DNA of 64,000 nt from an uncultured Methanomethylovorans sp. (GTDB lineage Archaea; Halobacteriota; Methanosarcinia; Methanosarcinales; Methanosarcinaceae). The stretch's first letter is position 1; each line of letters begins with the position of its first letter. The notes below the pieces were generated by a model. It searched no databases and was not told where the DNA came from. It saw only the letters and a program-made list of their open reading frames with translations. Positions 34,368 through 43,576 of this stretch are shown in pieces. The translations under genes and the position numbers were made by a program. The stretch is from the NCBI RefSeq assembly GCF_963678545.1, contig NZ_OY782870.1, forward strand, positions 2,852,001-2,916,000, in the 5' to 3' direction.

Positions 34368-34394
34368 AAAAAAGAATTGACCGGTTATACGGTC
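34368..34394 (-). terminator. Terminator of the NfnAB-like operon
   Basis: GACCG-TATAAC-CGGTC (minus strand, 34394-34379) overlaps the stop codon and is followed by AATTCTTTTTT. It ends the oxidoreductase unit only about 13 bp before the chosen start of the PAPS-reductase-like gene. That gene then depends on read-through or a promoter inside its neighbour. Confidence 0.5.
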
Positions 34395-35763
34395 ATTTTT
34401 TAAGGTATTCATTGATTGTCTGAGCAGCGAGCTTCCCTGCACCCATAGCACTGATCACAGTTGCTGCGCCTGTGACAACATCCCCACCTGCACATACACC
34501 TGCCATAGAGCTCATGGCTGAATCGTCTACAACGATAGTGCCTTTGGAAGTGGATTTAAGGCCCTTGGAACCTGAGAATATGATTGGGTTTGGAGATGTG
34601 CCTATGGCAATTATCACAGTATCGGCCTCGACCTCATGCTCTGAACCTTTCATTGGCATAGGTTTCCTGCGGCCTGATGCATCAGGCTCACCAAGGTCCA
34701 TCCTTATACATTCCACACTCTTAACCTTCATTTTGTCATCACCCAAAATACGTACAGGATTTGTGAGCAGCCTGAAGACTATGCCTTCTTCCTTAGCATT
34801 CTCGACTTCTTCTCTGCGTGCGGGCAGTTCATCTTCTCCACGGCGATAGACGATGCTAACCTCATCAGCACCCAGCCTCAGAGCACACCTTGCAGCATCC
34901 ATTGCCACATTTCCACCGCCCACAACTATGACCTTCTTACCACGCTTTATTGGTGTGTCATATTCAGGGAAACAGAAAGCTTTCATCAGATTTACACGGG
35001 TCAAAAACTCATTTGCAGAATAAACCCCATTGAAATTCTCTCCTTCAATACCCATAAAATTTGGAAGCCCTGCACCTGTACCCAGGAATACGGCATCGAA
35101 ATCTTCACTTAGTTCATCCAGAGTCTTAATCCTGCCAATGATATAGTCTACTTTTATGTCCACTCCGAGCTGTTTAATGTATTCGATTTCCTGGCGTACT
35201 ATCGCTTTAGGAAGACGAAACTCGGGGATACCGTAGGTTAGTACTCCTCCGGGCTCATGAAGTGATTCGAAAATGGTCACGGAATGACCGGCTTTTGCAA
35301 GATCAGCAGCAGCAGTAAGTCCTGCGGGACCTGAACCCACTACAGCCACGTGTTTACCAGTGGACTTTGCTTTCTGAGGAGATTCAACACCTTTAGCGCT
35401 CTCATGGTCTGCAGCAAAACGCTCAAGGCGGCCTATGGCTATAGGCTGCTCTTTCTTTGCAAGCACACAGTATTCTTCACACTGCACTTCCTGAGGACAA
35501 ACACGTCCGCACACTGCAGGAAGAGAATTGGTGAGTTTAATGATCCTGATAGCTGCATCGAAATCACGTTCAGAAACACTGGCTATGAAAGCCGGGATAT
35601 CGATATTAACAGGACATCCCTGCACACATTTTGGATCTTTACATTGAAGGCAGCGTGCAGCTTCAGCAATTGCTTGCTCTTCAGTGTACCCCAGCGCCAC
35701 TTCATTGAAAGTCTTACGCCTTTCAGCAGGATCCTGTACTGGCATAGGCTGTCTGATTGCCAT
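34393..35763 (-). CDS. NADPH-dependent glutamate synthase small-chain-like flavoprotein (NfnB/SudA type)
   Basis: A 456-residue oxidoreductase. The N-terminal 4Fe-4S domain has CLQCKDPKCVQGCP and CGRVCPQEVQCEEYC, followed by the FAD site VVGSGPAGLTAAADLAKAG and the NADP site VVGGGNVAMDAARCALRLGA. A final FAD motif is GVCAGGDVVTGAATVISAMGAGK. No glutamate synthase large subunit is adjacent. The pairing with the gene upstream matches NfnAB/sulfide dehydrogenase, which couples NAD(P)H and ferredoxin, possibly by electron bifurcation. Start and stop codons of the pair overlap by one base. Confidence 0.9.
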   Translation of the reverse strand: MAIRQPMPVQDPAERRKTFNEVALGYTEEQAIAEAARCLQCKDPKCVQGCPVNIDIPAFIASVSERDFDAAIRIIKLTNSLPAVCGRVCPQEVQCEEYCVLAKKEQPIAIGRLERFAADHESAKGVESPQKAKSTGKHVAVVGSGPAGLTAAADLAKAGHSVTIFESLHEPGGVLTYGIPEFRLPKAIVRQEIEYIKQLGVDIKVDYIIGRIKTLDELSEDFDAVFLGTGAGLPNFMGIEGENFNGVYSANEFLTRVNLMKAFCFPEYDTPIKRGKKVIVVGGGNVAMDAARCALRLGADEVSIVYRRGEDELPARREEVENAKEEGIVFRLLTNPVRILGDDKMKVKSVECIRMDLGEPDASGRRKPMPMKGSEHEVEADTVIIAIGTSPNPIIFSGSKGLKSTSKGTIVVDDSAMSSMAGVCAGGDVVTGAATVISAMGAGKLAAQTINEYLKK

Positions 35764-36605
35764 TAATACCCACCTTCACATTTACATTCATGTTTCTTAA
35801 GAGAACTGCTTTCTTCATCTCTGTAAACTGCCAGACGGCTCATGAGTAAATTAAAATCAACTTTATGTCCATCGAACTCAGGCCCGTCCACACAGGCAAA
35901 CCTGGTCTCGCCGCCTACTGAAACGCGGCAGCCACCACACATGCCTGTACCATCGATCATTATGGGATTAAGACTTACAATGGTCTGAACCCCAAAGGGC
36001 TTTGTGACACCTGTCACAGCCCGCATCATAATGGGTGGGCCAATTGCTACTACCCTATCCACATGTTCACCATTTTGCAGCATTTTTTGTAGCACATCGG
36101 TAACAAAACCATGATGACCTTTTGTACCGTCATCTGTACAGATATGGAGTTCATCACATACTCCCTGCATTTCTTCTTCAAGGATCAGCAAATTCTCATT
36201 CCTGGCACCTATAATAGATATTACTTTATTGCCTGCAGCCTTGTAGGCTCTTGCCTGAGGATAAACAGGAGCAACACCCACTCCTCCCCCAACAAGTACA
36301 ACAGTACCCAGTTTCTCTATTTCGGAGGGAGTACCCAACGGTCCTACAAAGTCCTCAAGTTCGTCCTGAGCTCTTAGAGCAGCCAGCCGTTTGGTAGTCT
36401 TACCCATTTCCTGGAAAATAATTGTCACTGAACCTTCCACAACATTGTAATCTGCAATGGTAAGAGGAATTCTTTCACTTTGTTCATCAATTCTGATTAT
36501 CACAAATTGCCCGGGCTTTGCAGCCCTTGCCACATCTGGTGCAAGTACTTTCATCAAGTGTACCTGCTGAACCATATCACGTTTCTCAATTATCCTGTAT
36601 GACAT
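35763..36605 (-). CDS. Ferredoxin:NADP oxidoreductase / sulfide dehydrogenase small subunit (NfnA/SudB type)
   Basis: A 280-residue flavoprotein with an FAD-binding barrel (RIPLTIADYNVVEGSVTIIFQ split around 46-66) and an NAD-binding domain VLVGGGVGVAPVYPQARAYKAAG (about 104-126). The C-terminal Cys cluster for a 2Fe-2S centre is GTGMCGGCRVSVGGETRFACVDG (split) near 222-245. It is the partner of the gltA-like protein downstream; together they would shuttle electrons among ferredoxin, NADH and NADPH. First gene of the operon. Confidence 0.9.
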   Translation of the reverse strand: MSYRIIEKRDMVQQVHLMKVLAPDVARAAKPGQFVIIRIDEQSERIPLTIADYNVVEGSVTIIFQEMGKTTKRLAALRAQDELEDFVGPLGTPSEIEKLGTVVLVGGGVGVAPVYPQARAYKAAGNKVISIIGARNENLLILEEEMQGVCDELHICTDDGTKGHHGFVTDVLQKMLQNGEHVDRVVAIGPPIMMRAVTGVTKPFGVQTIVSLNPIMIDGTGMCGGCRVSVGGETRFACVDGPEFDGHKVDFNLLMSRLAVYRDEESSSLKKHECKCEGGY

Positions 36606-36805
36606 TCGATCACATTTTGAACTGTATTGGAAGATTATGGTGGATAGGATAATATTAATAGTACTTAAGAATTCAGTTACCCATGTTTGCTTAAAACATG
36701 CGGCAATTTAAATATGATGTTGCATATAAATTTTGAGTAATACAACTACTTACATAGGAATATTATTTACGAGTGATCGGGACAATAATATAGAGAGGAC
36801 AAAAA

Positions 36806-37519
36806 GTGCAGGTATCTATTGTTCTTCCCACATATAACGAAAAAGAGAATTTGACCCTGGTAATACAAAAACTCTTGAATGTCTTTGATGACAATCGGGT
36901 AAAGGGGAATATAATAATTGTAGACGATAATTCCCCAGATAACACAGGAATACTGGCAGATCAAATTGCTAAGAGAGAGGATAGAGTACAAGTCATACAC
37001 CGAGAAGGAAAAATGGGACTTGGGACTGCATACGTAACTGGCTTCAAGCATGCACTTGAAAATAATATGGCAGATCTTGTATTCTCTATGGACTGTGATC
37101 AATCACATGATCCCGCATATATTCCTGATTTTATTGATATGCATCTAAAAGGATACGATATAGTGGTCGGTTCCAGGTATATATCAGGAGGCGGAGTTGA
37201 GAACTGGGGAATACACCGACGTATCATGAGCAAGGGTGCAAACCTGCTATCAAGCACTGTACTTGGGATCAAGGTAAAAGATATGACCACTGGCTACAGG
37301 TGCTACGCAGGAACAGTGCTAAAAGACATAAATATGGACTCGATTACATCCAATGGGTATTCATTTCTTGAAGAAATACTGTTCATGTGCAATAAAAGGG
37401 GTTTCATCATTGGAGAAACACCTATAGTGTTCATTGATAGAACTCTTGGAAGCTCCAAGCTATCTAAGAACGAAATGTGGAAATTCTTCCTAACACTGAT
37501 CAGACTAAAACTAAAATGA
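36806..37519 (+). CDS. Dolichol-phosphate mannosyltransferase-like family 2 glycosyltransferase (DPM1 type)
   Basis: A 237-residue GT-A enzyme. It has VSIVLPTYNEKENLTLVIQ, IIIVDDNSPDNTG (nucleotide-sugar binding), FSMDCDQSHDP (DxD-like) and GGVENWGIHRRIMSKGANLL, all typical of DPM1. It should transfer mannose or another hexose from a nucleotide to dolichyl phosphate at the membrane. No C-terminal membrane segment is present. It starts with GTG at 36806 behind GAGAGGAC. It ends 31 bp from the convergent GT39-type gene. Confidence 0.9.
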   Translation: MQVSIVLPTYNEKENLTLVIQKLLNVFDDNRVKGNIIIVDDNSPDNTGILADQIAKREDRVQVIHREGKMGLGTAYVTGFKHALENNMADLVFSMDCDQSHDPAYIPDFIDMHLKGYDIVVGSRYISGGGVENWGIHRRIMSKGANLLSSTVLGIKVKDMTTGYRCYAGTVLKDINMDSITSNGYSFLEEILFMCNKRGFIIGETPIVFIDRTLGSSKLSKNEMWKFFLTLIRLKLK

Positions 37520-37550
37520 TAATATCTTGGAAAAAATGTAACTGATGGAA

Positions 37551-39098
37551 TCAGATCTTTGGTGAAGTGAAGATATAAACACCTGTTACCTGATTTACAA
37601 AAGTCGCATTACCATCCAACCATTTCAGCACAGTACCATCTGGATTCGCTGCAGCTATGTCCCACGTAACGAGGAACCAGCACCTTTCATATTGATCGCT
37701 TAGAGAAGATATAGACTGAACATCATTAGTGTACCCTGTTGTAAGAATGGTATTATCACTAGAGTTTGAATAGTAATAGACCAAAGGCTGACGCATATAG
37801 TTGGGGAGCGGGACAACAGCATCCCCTTCCTGAGTCAAGTTTGACAAGTATGCAGCTGTTGATCTCCAATCCTCTTTTTGTGCAGTAGTATAATATTGCG
37901 ACAGCAAAGGGATGGTTAGAATAAATATCAAAACCACAAAGGAAAGAAGGATCAAATTCCGTGTGTTATTAGAGGATGAGACCTTAATTTTCTTTGAGGG
38001 GGACAACCGGTCTGCAATACCTGTAATGCCTCTGGAGACAAATACCAAGTATGCAGGCAGTAAGAACAATAAATATCTTGGACTAAATGGCATGCTGGCA
38101 GCCAGGATATAGCTTGCCACCAGAGGAATAAAGATATAAATTGCGAGATAAGCACATTGTTCTTTTTGACGAATGCCTGCAATTATAAGACCAATAATGA
38201 AAAGAAGTATGAACAATACCGAGGATAAAGTGACCCTGGTACTGAATTCTACAAGCATCGTTGGCACAAAGCTGGCCGACTGACCAATTCCCCATGTAGG
38301 AGTTCCAGATGTCCTGGAGATAGCTTGCTGAATAAAGGGTACCATAAGAGGTAAAGTAGATATAAAAAGTGCTAACATTGCCAGCAAAAATCCCTTTAAA
38401 GAGGAAATATCCTGCAGAGAGAGGGACTTTTCTTTATATGCAGGAATTAAGACATAGAACAGCAAATAGAAGAGAACTTCCGGGATAAACACAAAGACTG
38501 CATAATAATGCGAATAAAATGCAAGTGTTGAAAAAATAACATAGAATACCCATATTTTCTTGTCATTGTCGTGAACTGCAACATAGAATAAATAAAGAGA
38601 TAGGGAAGCAAACAACACCATTTGCGCATACATCCTAGCTTCCTGAGAATACCATAAGTGCATCATGGAAATTGAAAGAAGAAAAGCACTTATAATGCCT
38701 TCCTCTTTTCCAAAGAGGCGCTTGCCCATGAGATATGTTATAGGTATAGTAAGAGTTCCAAAGATCACAGAAGGTAGCCTCAAACTGAACTCACTTGAAC
38801 TAAATAAATCCATAAAATGCAAGATGATCATGTGCAAGGGGGCCTGACTGGACTCTATAGCTTTGGACCAAGTGCCTGCAAATGTGTCTTGTATGTAACC
38901 AAAACTAGCACCCTCATCAAGCCAGATAGATTGATAACCAAGGCGATATAAACGCAAGAAAAAACCAAGCAATGTTATACCAAAGAGAAGCAAAAAATAA
39001 TTATCAGAAAGAATGCACTTTGCCACAGATGGTGATTGATCTGCAGTCTGCATAGCTGAATCTGGGATAACCTTATCTTTCACTCTCTTTTTTGTCAT
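37551..39098 (-). CDS. Glycosyltransferase family 39-like membrane protein (PMT/ArnT type)
   Basis: A 515-residue protein with about ten membrane helices. It has LGYQSIWLDEGASFGYIQD (the acidic first-loop motif of GT39/ArnT enzymes, about 52-70), SQAPLHMIILHFMDLF, LRLPSVIFGTL and MHLWYSQEARMYAQM (YSxEARMY motif). It probably moves a sugar from a lipid-phosphate donor such as Dol-P-mannose to an extracellular glycan or protein; the DPM1-like gene next door could make its donor. The C-terminal 100 residues form a soluble outside domain. Confidence 0.85.
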   Translation of the reverse strand: MTKKRVKDKVIPDSAMQTADQSPSVAKCILSDNYFLLLFGITLLGFFLRLYRLGYQSIWLDEGASFGYIQDTFAGTWSKAIESSQAPLHMIILHFMDLFSSSEFSLRLPSVIFGTLTIPITYLMGKRLFGKEEGIISAFLLSISMMHLWYSQEARMYAQMVLFASLSLYLFYVAVHDNDKKIWVFYVIFSTLAFYSHYYAVFVFIPEVLFYLLFYVLIPAYKEKSLSLQDISSLKGFLLAMLALFISTLPLMVPFIQQAISRTSGTPTWGIGQSASFVPTMLVEFSTRVTLSSVLFILLFIIGLIIAGIRQKEQCAYLAIYIFIPLVASYILAASMPFSPRYLLFLLPAYLVFVSRGITGIADRLSPSKKIKVSSSNNTRNLILLSFVVLIFILTIPLLSQYYTTAQKEDWRSTAAYLSNLTQEGDAVVPLPNYMRQPLVYYYSNSSDNTILTTGYTNDVQSISSLSDQYERCWFLVTWDIAAANPDGTVLKWLDGNATFVNQVTGVYIFTSPKI

Positions 39099-39236
39099 TA
39101 CTATAACCTACCTTTAGTGATGTGCTCCAAGTATTTGAATTCAAAATAGAACGTAACTATTTAATATATTGCATTGCTCTAAATAAAAATACTTATTTCC
39201 TACTATGTTTTGTGATTATTCAAATGGATTGATCAG

Positions 39237-40199
39237 ATGAACGAAGAAAAACCTCGGATATCAGCCTTATTGCTGAGTAAAAAGACTGTATTCTCGTTCA
39301 TGTTGTCATTCTCAATATTATATTTGCTCGTACGCAGCATAGATATAAATGCTGTTATAGAAATAGCAAAAAAAACTAATATGTTTCTATATGCTATAGC
39401 TTTCATTTTGCATTATTTGTCTATAGTAGTAAGGGGAATAAGATGGAATAAATTACTCCAGACCATTAATATCCAACCAGGAGTCGCCATTGCAACAGAA
39501 ATGGTTTTTCTGTCATGGTTTGTTAATTGTATTGTCCCTGCAAAACTTGGCGATGTATATAGAAGTTACCTTCTCAAAAAGGAAAACAACGCGCCAATAT
39601 CCGCATCAATCGGATCAATATTTATTGAACGTGTATGCGATATTGCGATATTACTATTTCTATTGACACTTAGTGGGCTACTTATATTTAGGAAAAATAT
39701 GCCTGTGCAGATATCTGAAGCCTTAGAAATAGGATATATTCTGCTTGCTACAGTTGTTATCGGATTAGTAGCGTTGTGGATATTTAAAGATAGATTATTG
39801 GTGATCGTACCTGATAGATTCCTTTTTCACTTCAATAACCTTCACAATGGCCTATACAACTCATTTTCTGATGGTCCGACAATACTTCTAGTAATTACCC
39901 TGACAGCACTTGCATGGGCAATGGAAGCAGCAAGGTTTTTCCTGGTTACCAGATCCCTTGGCCTGGAAATTGGTTTTGAGATAATAATATTCATAGTGCT
40001 TGCAGCCTCCTTGTTGACAGCCATTCCTTTAACACCTGCCGGACTGGGAGCTGTTGAAGTATCCATTGTATTTATTTTGGGTATAATTGGCATAGATGCA
40101 ACACTTGGTACTTCTCTGGCGCTTCTGGACCGGTTGATAAGTTACTGGAGCATGTTAGTAACGGGATCTATAGCTTATATGTTAAGTGACCGAACATAA
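39237..40199 (+). CDS. UPF0104 / lysylphosphatidylglycerol synthase-like membrane protein
   Basis: A 320-residue protein with about eight helices. Typical family segments are VVRGIRWNKLL, CIVPAKLGDVYRSYLLKK (about 99-116), SIFIERVCDIAILL and AIPLTPAGLGAVEVSIVFIL (about 261-280). COG0392 proteins accompany polyprenol-linked sugar pathways and are suspected flippases or regulators of them; some are fused to glycosyltransferases. Its place between the DPM1-like and manC genes supports such a role. Confidence 0.85.
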   Translation: MNEEKPRISALLLSKKTVFSFMLSFSILYLLVRSIDINAVIEIAKKTNMFLYAIAFILHYLSIVVRGIRWNKLLQTINIQPGVAIATEMVFLSWFVNCIVPAKLGDVYRSYLLKKENNAPISASIGSIFIERVCDIAILLFLLTLSGLLIFRKNMPVQISEALEIGYILLATVVIGLVALWIFKDRLLVIVPDRFLFHFNNLHNGLYNSFSDGPTILLVITLTALAWAMEAARFFLVTRSLGLEIGFEIIIFIVLAASLLTAIPLTPAGLGAVEVSIVFILGIIGIDATLGTSLALLDRLISYWSMLVTGSIAYMLSDRT

Positions 40200-40275
40200 A
40201 TCACAATAAGGAACTATTATATATAAGTAAAAGTAAGAAATATGAAAATAATTTGATCATAGAGGAGATGAAAAC

Positions 40276-41661
40276 ATTAAATCGCTCATCCTTGCCGGCG
40301 GATCTGGAACAAGATTATGGCCACTAAGCAGGAAACATAATCCAAAGCAGTTTCTTAAACTCAAAGATACATCATTTTTCCAGAACACTTTAAGACGCTG
40401 CCTGGAAGTCTCTGATATATCCGAAATATTCGTTGTTACAAATGATTCACAGAGATTCTTTGTTACAGGCCAAGCTAAAGAGTTAGGATATGATCTACCT
40501 CCAGAAAATGTGCTTATCGAGCCTGAACCGAAAAACACGCTTCCAGCGATTAGTTTCGGCATGAGAGAAATAGTGAAGAAGTATGGAAAATCTATAGTAG
40601 GAGTTTTTTCCTCGGACCATGTTCTCGATATACGTGCAATGGAGACAATAAAAAATGCACAAACCCTTGCAATGGAGCATCTGGTAACTTTTGGAATAGT
40701 GCCCACATCACCACATACTGGATATGGATACATAAAACCATCTGAGAAAATCGGTGCCGGATACAAGGTCGCTGAATTCAGAGAAAAACCAAATCATGAT
40801 GATGCCCTGAAATATCTGAAGGAAGGGTGCCTCTGGAACAGTGGGATGTTCCTTTTTGATACTGATGTATTCTTCAGAGAATTACAGGAACATGAGAATA
40901 CTTATTATAAGGCTTTTGATCCTGAGATTAATCCTGATGCAACCATTGAAGAAATATTTGAGAAAGTTAGGTCGATATCCATCGATTACGGGATCATGGA
41001 AAAATCCAAAAATGTAGTAGTTGTGCGTTTGGAAGACAAATGGAGTGATCTTGGAAATTTCAATGCAATATATGAAGAATCAGATAAAGACGACAATGGA
41101 AATGTCATTTACGAGTGTGAAGACATCCTGATCAATTCGAAGAACAACCTCCTATACTCCAAATGTGATAAACTAGTTGCCCTTATCGACGTGGAAAATA
41201 TGGCTGTAATTGATACACCAGATGCATTACTTGTATGCCCAAGAGAAAGCAGCCAGAAAGTAAAACAAGTGGCTGACACATTGCACAACAAAAATGATGA
41301 GAGGGCATATTTGCAGCAGACAGTATACAGGCCGTGGGGTTCCTATACTGTGATGGAGAAATCCGATCGTCACAAGATAAAGAACATCATAGTAGAGCCA
41401 AAAAAGAAGTTGAGTCTGCAACTCCACTATCACCGCAGTGAACACTGGATTGTAGTTAAAGGGATGGCCACAGTACAGGTAAATGAGGAGATATTTTTCC
41501 TGAGGCAAGGAGAAAGCACTTTTATTAGAGCTGGTATGAGACATAGGCTTGCTAATGAAGGAAAGCTACCTCTGGAAATAATAGAAGTGCAACTAGGAGA
41601 ATGCGTGGATGAAGATGATATCGTCCGTTATGACGATGAGTATGGAAGAGTGAAACAATAA
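40276..41661 (+). CDS. manC: Bifunctional mannose-1-phosphate guanylyltransferase / mannose-6-phosphate isomerase, non-canonical start
   Basis: About 461 residues. The nucleotidyltransferase domain opens with LILAGGSGTRLWPLSR, followed by FQNTLRRCLEV and FSSDHVLD. The C-terminal cupin (YRPWGSYTVME, LQLHYHRSEHW, FIRAGMRHRL) is the isomerase part. It makes GDP-mannose. The essential N-terminal motif lies upstream of the first canonical start (GTG 40510). In its frame, between the stop at 40249-40251 and 40510, there is no ATG, GTG or TTG. ATT at 40276 lies 8 nt behind GGAG and is the best in-frame start. Otherwise one A is missing from AAAAC after the ATG at 40268. Confidence 0.9.
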   Translation: MKSLILAGGSGTRLWPLSRKHNPKQFLKLKDTSFFQNTLRRCLEVSDISEIFVVTNDSQRFFVTGQAKELGYDLPPENVLIEPEPKNTLPAISFGMREIVKKYGKSIVGVFSSDHVLDIRAMETIKNAQTLAMEHLVTFGIVPTSPHTGYGYIKPSEKIGAGYKVAEFREKPNHDDALKYLKEGCLWNSGMFLFDTDVFFRELQEHENTYYKAFDPEINPDATIEEIFEKVRSISIDYGIMEKSKNVVVVRLEDKWSDLGNFNAIYEESDKDDNGNVIYECEDILINSKNNLLYSKCDKLVALIDVENMAVIDTPDALLVCPRESSQKVKQVADTLHNKNDERAYLQQTVYRPWGSYTVMEKSDRHKIKNIIVEPKKKLSLQLHYHRSEHWIVVKGMATVQVNEEIFFLRQGESTFIRAGMRHRLANEGKLPLEIIEVQLGECVDEDDIVRYDDEYGRVKQ

Positions 41662-41673
41662 AGAGGAGGAAAA

Positions 41674-42543
41674 ATGACTATTAAGAAAGCAGTCATACCA
41701 ACTGCAGGACTTGGTACAAGATTCCTTCCGGTAACTAAATCCATGCCAAAGGAAATGCTTCCTATCATCGATAAACCAGTGATTCACTATGTAGTAGAAG
41801 AGGCTATAAACTCTGGTATCGATGACATTATATTCGTTACAGGAAGAAGCAAAAGATCCATAGAGGATTATTTTGATGATTCACCTGAATTAGAGATGCA
41901 TCTTAAAAGCAAGGGAAAAACAGAAATGTTGAAAATGGTGCAAGACATCTCTTCTCTTGTGGACATTCACTATATCAGACAGAAAGAACCTAGAGGACTG
42001 GGGGACGCAATACTTACAGCTGAGAAACATATTAGCGGAGACCCCTTCGCTGTGCTGCTTGGTGACGACATAATAGTTAACAGCACACCATGTACAAAGC
42101 AGCTTATTGAGGTTTTCAAAAAATATGGCCGGTCCACCATTGCAGTAGAAGAAGTACCAAAGGAAAAAGTCAGTAATTATGGTATAATCAAAGGGCGGGA
42201 ACTTGATGAGCACCTGTACCTGCTTGAGGATATCGTTGAGAAACCTACTCCAGAAAAAGCTCCTTCGAATACTGGTGCCATTGGGAGATACGTATTCACT
42301 CCAGAGATATTTGATTGTATAAAACAAACGGCTTGTGGTGTAGGTGGAGAAATACAGCTGACAGATGGAATTAGACTTCTTAACGAATCTCAAAAGATCT
42401 ACGCATATAAATTCACAGGCAAACGTTATGATACTGGTGACAAGCTGGAATATGTTAAAGCTATAGTGGATTTTGCTTTAGAGAATGAGGAAATGAGAGA
42501 CGAAATGCTAGAGCATCTGAGAACGCTCAATCCATGCAATTGA
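41674..42543 (+). CDS. galU: UTP-glucose-1-phosphate uridylyltransferase
   Basis: A 289-residue enzyme making UDP-glucose. It has IPTAGLGTRFLPVTKSMPKE (split at 9-28; catalytic Arg and Lys), VTGRSKRSIEDYFD, EPRGLGDAIL, LLGDDI and NTGAIGRYVFTPEIFD. It lies 12 bp after manC behind AAGAGGAGG and is surely cotranscribed. It ends 21 bp from the convergent deacetylase-like gene. It feeds the UDP-sugar branch of the glycan region. Confidence 0.95.
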   Translation: MTIKKAVIPTAGLGTRFLPVTKSMPKEMLPIIDKPVIHYVVEEAINSGIDDIIFVTGRSKRSIEDYFDDSPELEMHLKSKGKTEMLKMVQDISSLVDIHYIRQKEPRGLGDAILTAEKHISGDPFAVLLGDDIIVNSTPCTKQLIEVFKKYGRSTIAVEEVPKEKVSNYGIIKGRELDEHLYLLEDIVEKPTPEKAPSNTGAIGRYVFTPEIFDCIKQTACGVGGEIQLTDGIRLLNESQKIYAYKFTGKRYDTGDKLEYVKAIVDFALENEEMRDEMLEHLRTLNPCN

Positions 42544-42564
42544 GATTAAAAATTATTTAACATT

Positions 42565-43533
42565 TCAACCATTAAATATGGAATGAAACCCACACCATTC
42601 CATCACCTCTTTTCCCGAGGTCATCCATGAATTCTTTTTTGAACAATAGGATAGGATTCTCTCATAAAATTCTAGTCCTTCACCTATCATGACTGCACTG
42701 GAAAAATACAGTGTAAGTACACCGGAGCATTCTGACATTTGATCTATGAGTTGTTTTATGCATGCCCAGGATTTTTCAATATCAATATCACTGCTATTTG
42801 CGTTTGCAAAACTGCTTGGAATATTGCAATCCTGAATATTCAAAGGCAGCACAATGATGCATATTTCATTTTTTCCAATATCATGAACCCAAAAAGGAGA
42901 ACATCTGCTCCCACCAAGATGACTCCCTGGATCTACAAAAGCTGTGGCATACTCAAAACCTGCCAAGTCCAACAGTTTCCATGTTTCAGGAGTGGAAAAA
43001 TAGCAATAAGGACTTCCATAGCCCACCACTTTATCCCTTAGCACATCTTCTAATTTCATTTTTCGTGAAACTATGTCCTTAAGATCACAAAGTGGATTTT
43101 GACTTCCAAGAAAACCAACTTCCCAGCCGTTCTCACGAATGTTCTTTAATTCACATGCAAGGTCTGAAATGTTATAGTTGTAGCCCTTCTCTCCTTTGTT
43201 CAGGACCGCAAAATAAAAACCAGACGTTGCACCATACTTGCGTTCAAGTTCTATCACCTTCTCAAAGTTAAAGAATGGATTGAGATTCTTGCTGAAACTT
43301 GTGAAAAACATCTTGAAGCCGTCATTTATTGATCCTTTTTTCATGTACCTGAAAGAGGAGTAAAAAATATCCGATAATGAAGGGTATATCACATCAACAT
43401 CATGGACAAGGCATACAGCAAACTTTTTGCCGTTGGGGCATTTAAGAATGGAACTATTATTTGCGGAAAGTTCCGAAAATTGTGGGTTCAATATGCCTCT
43501 TTGTTGAGGAGATCGCTTCAGAATACCCTTCAT
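42565..43533 (-). CDS. Polysaccharide deacetylase-like (NodB-fold) protein
   Basis: A 322-residue protein. CLVHDVDVIYPS (about 41-52) carries the HDxD-type metal-binding motif, followed by ATSGFYFAVLN, GWEVGFLGSQNPLCDLKDIV (where GxHG-type residues would be) and GYGSPYCYFSTPETWKLL. This is the pattern of carbohydrate esterase 4 proteins of the kind found in glycan clusters, although the second motif lacks the usual His-x-x-x-His. It may deacetylate a sugar or may be inactive. It stands at the 3' end of the minus-strand glycan series. Confidence 0.65.
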   Translation of the reverse strand: MKGILKRSPQQRGILNPQFSELSANNSSILKCPNGKKFAVCLVHDVDVIYPSLSDIFYSSFRYMKKGSINDGFKMFFTSFSKNLNPFFNFEKVIELERKYGATSGFYFAVLNKGEKGYNYNISDLACELKNIRENGWEVGFLGSQNPLCDLKDIVSRKMKLEDVLRDKVVGYGSPYCYFSTPETWKLLDLAGFEYATAFVDPGSHLGGSRCSPFWVHDIGKNEICIIVLPLNIQDCNIPSSFANANSSDIDIEKSWACIKQLIDQMSECSGVLTLYFSSAVMIGEGLEFYERILSYCSKKNSWMTSGKEVMEWCGFHSIFNG

Positions 43534-43576
43534 CTGATACGCTCCCTCATTCGAATCAAAAAGATGGATTTAAGGT

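Noticed and set aside
34393-36605. Glutamate synthase
   Set aside because: No large subunit is nearby, and the pairing with an NfnA-type subunit fits a ferredoxin/NAD(P) oxidoreductase.
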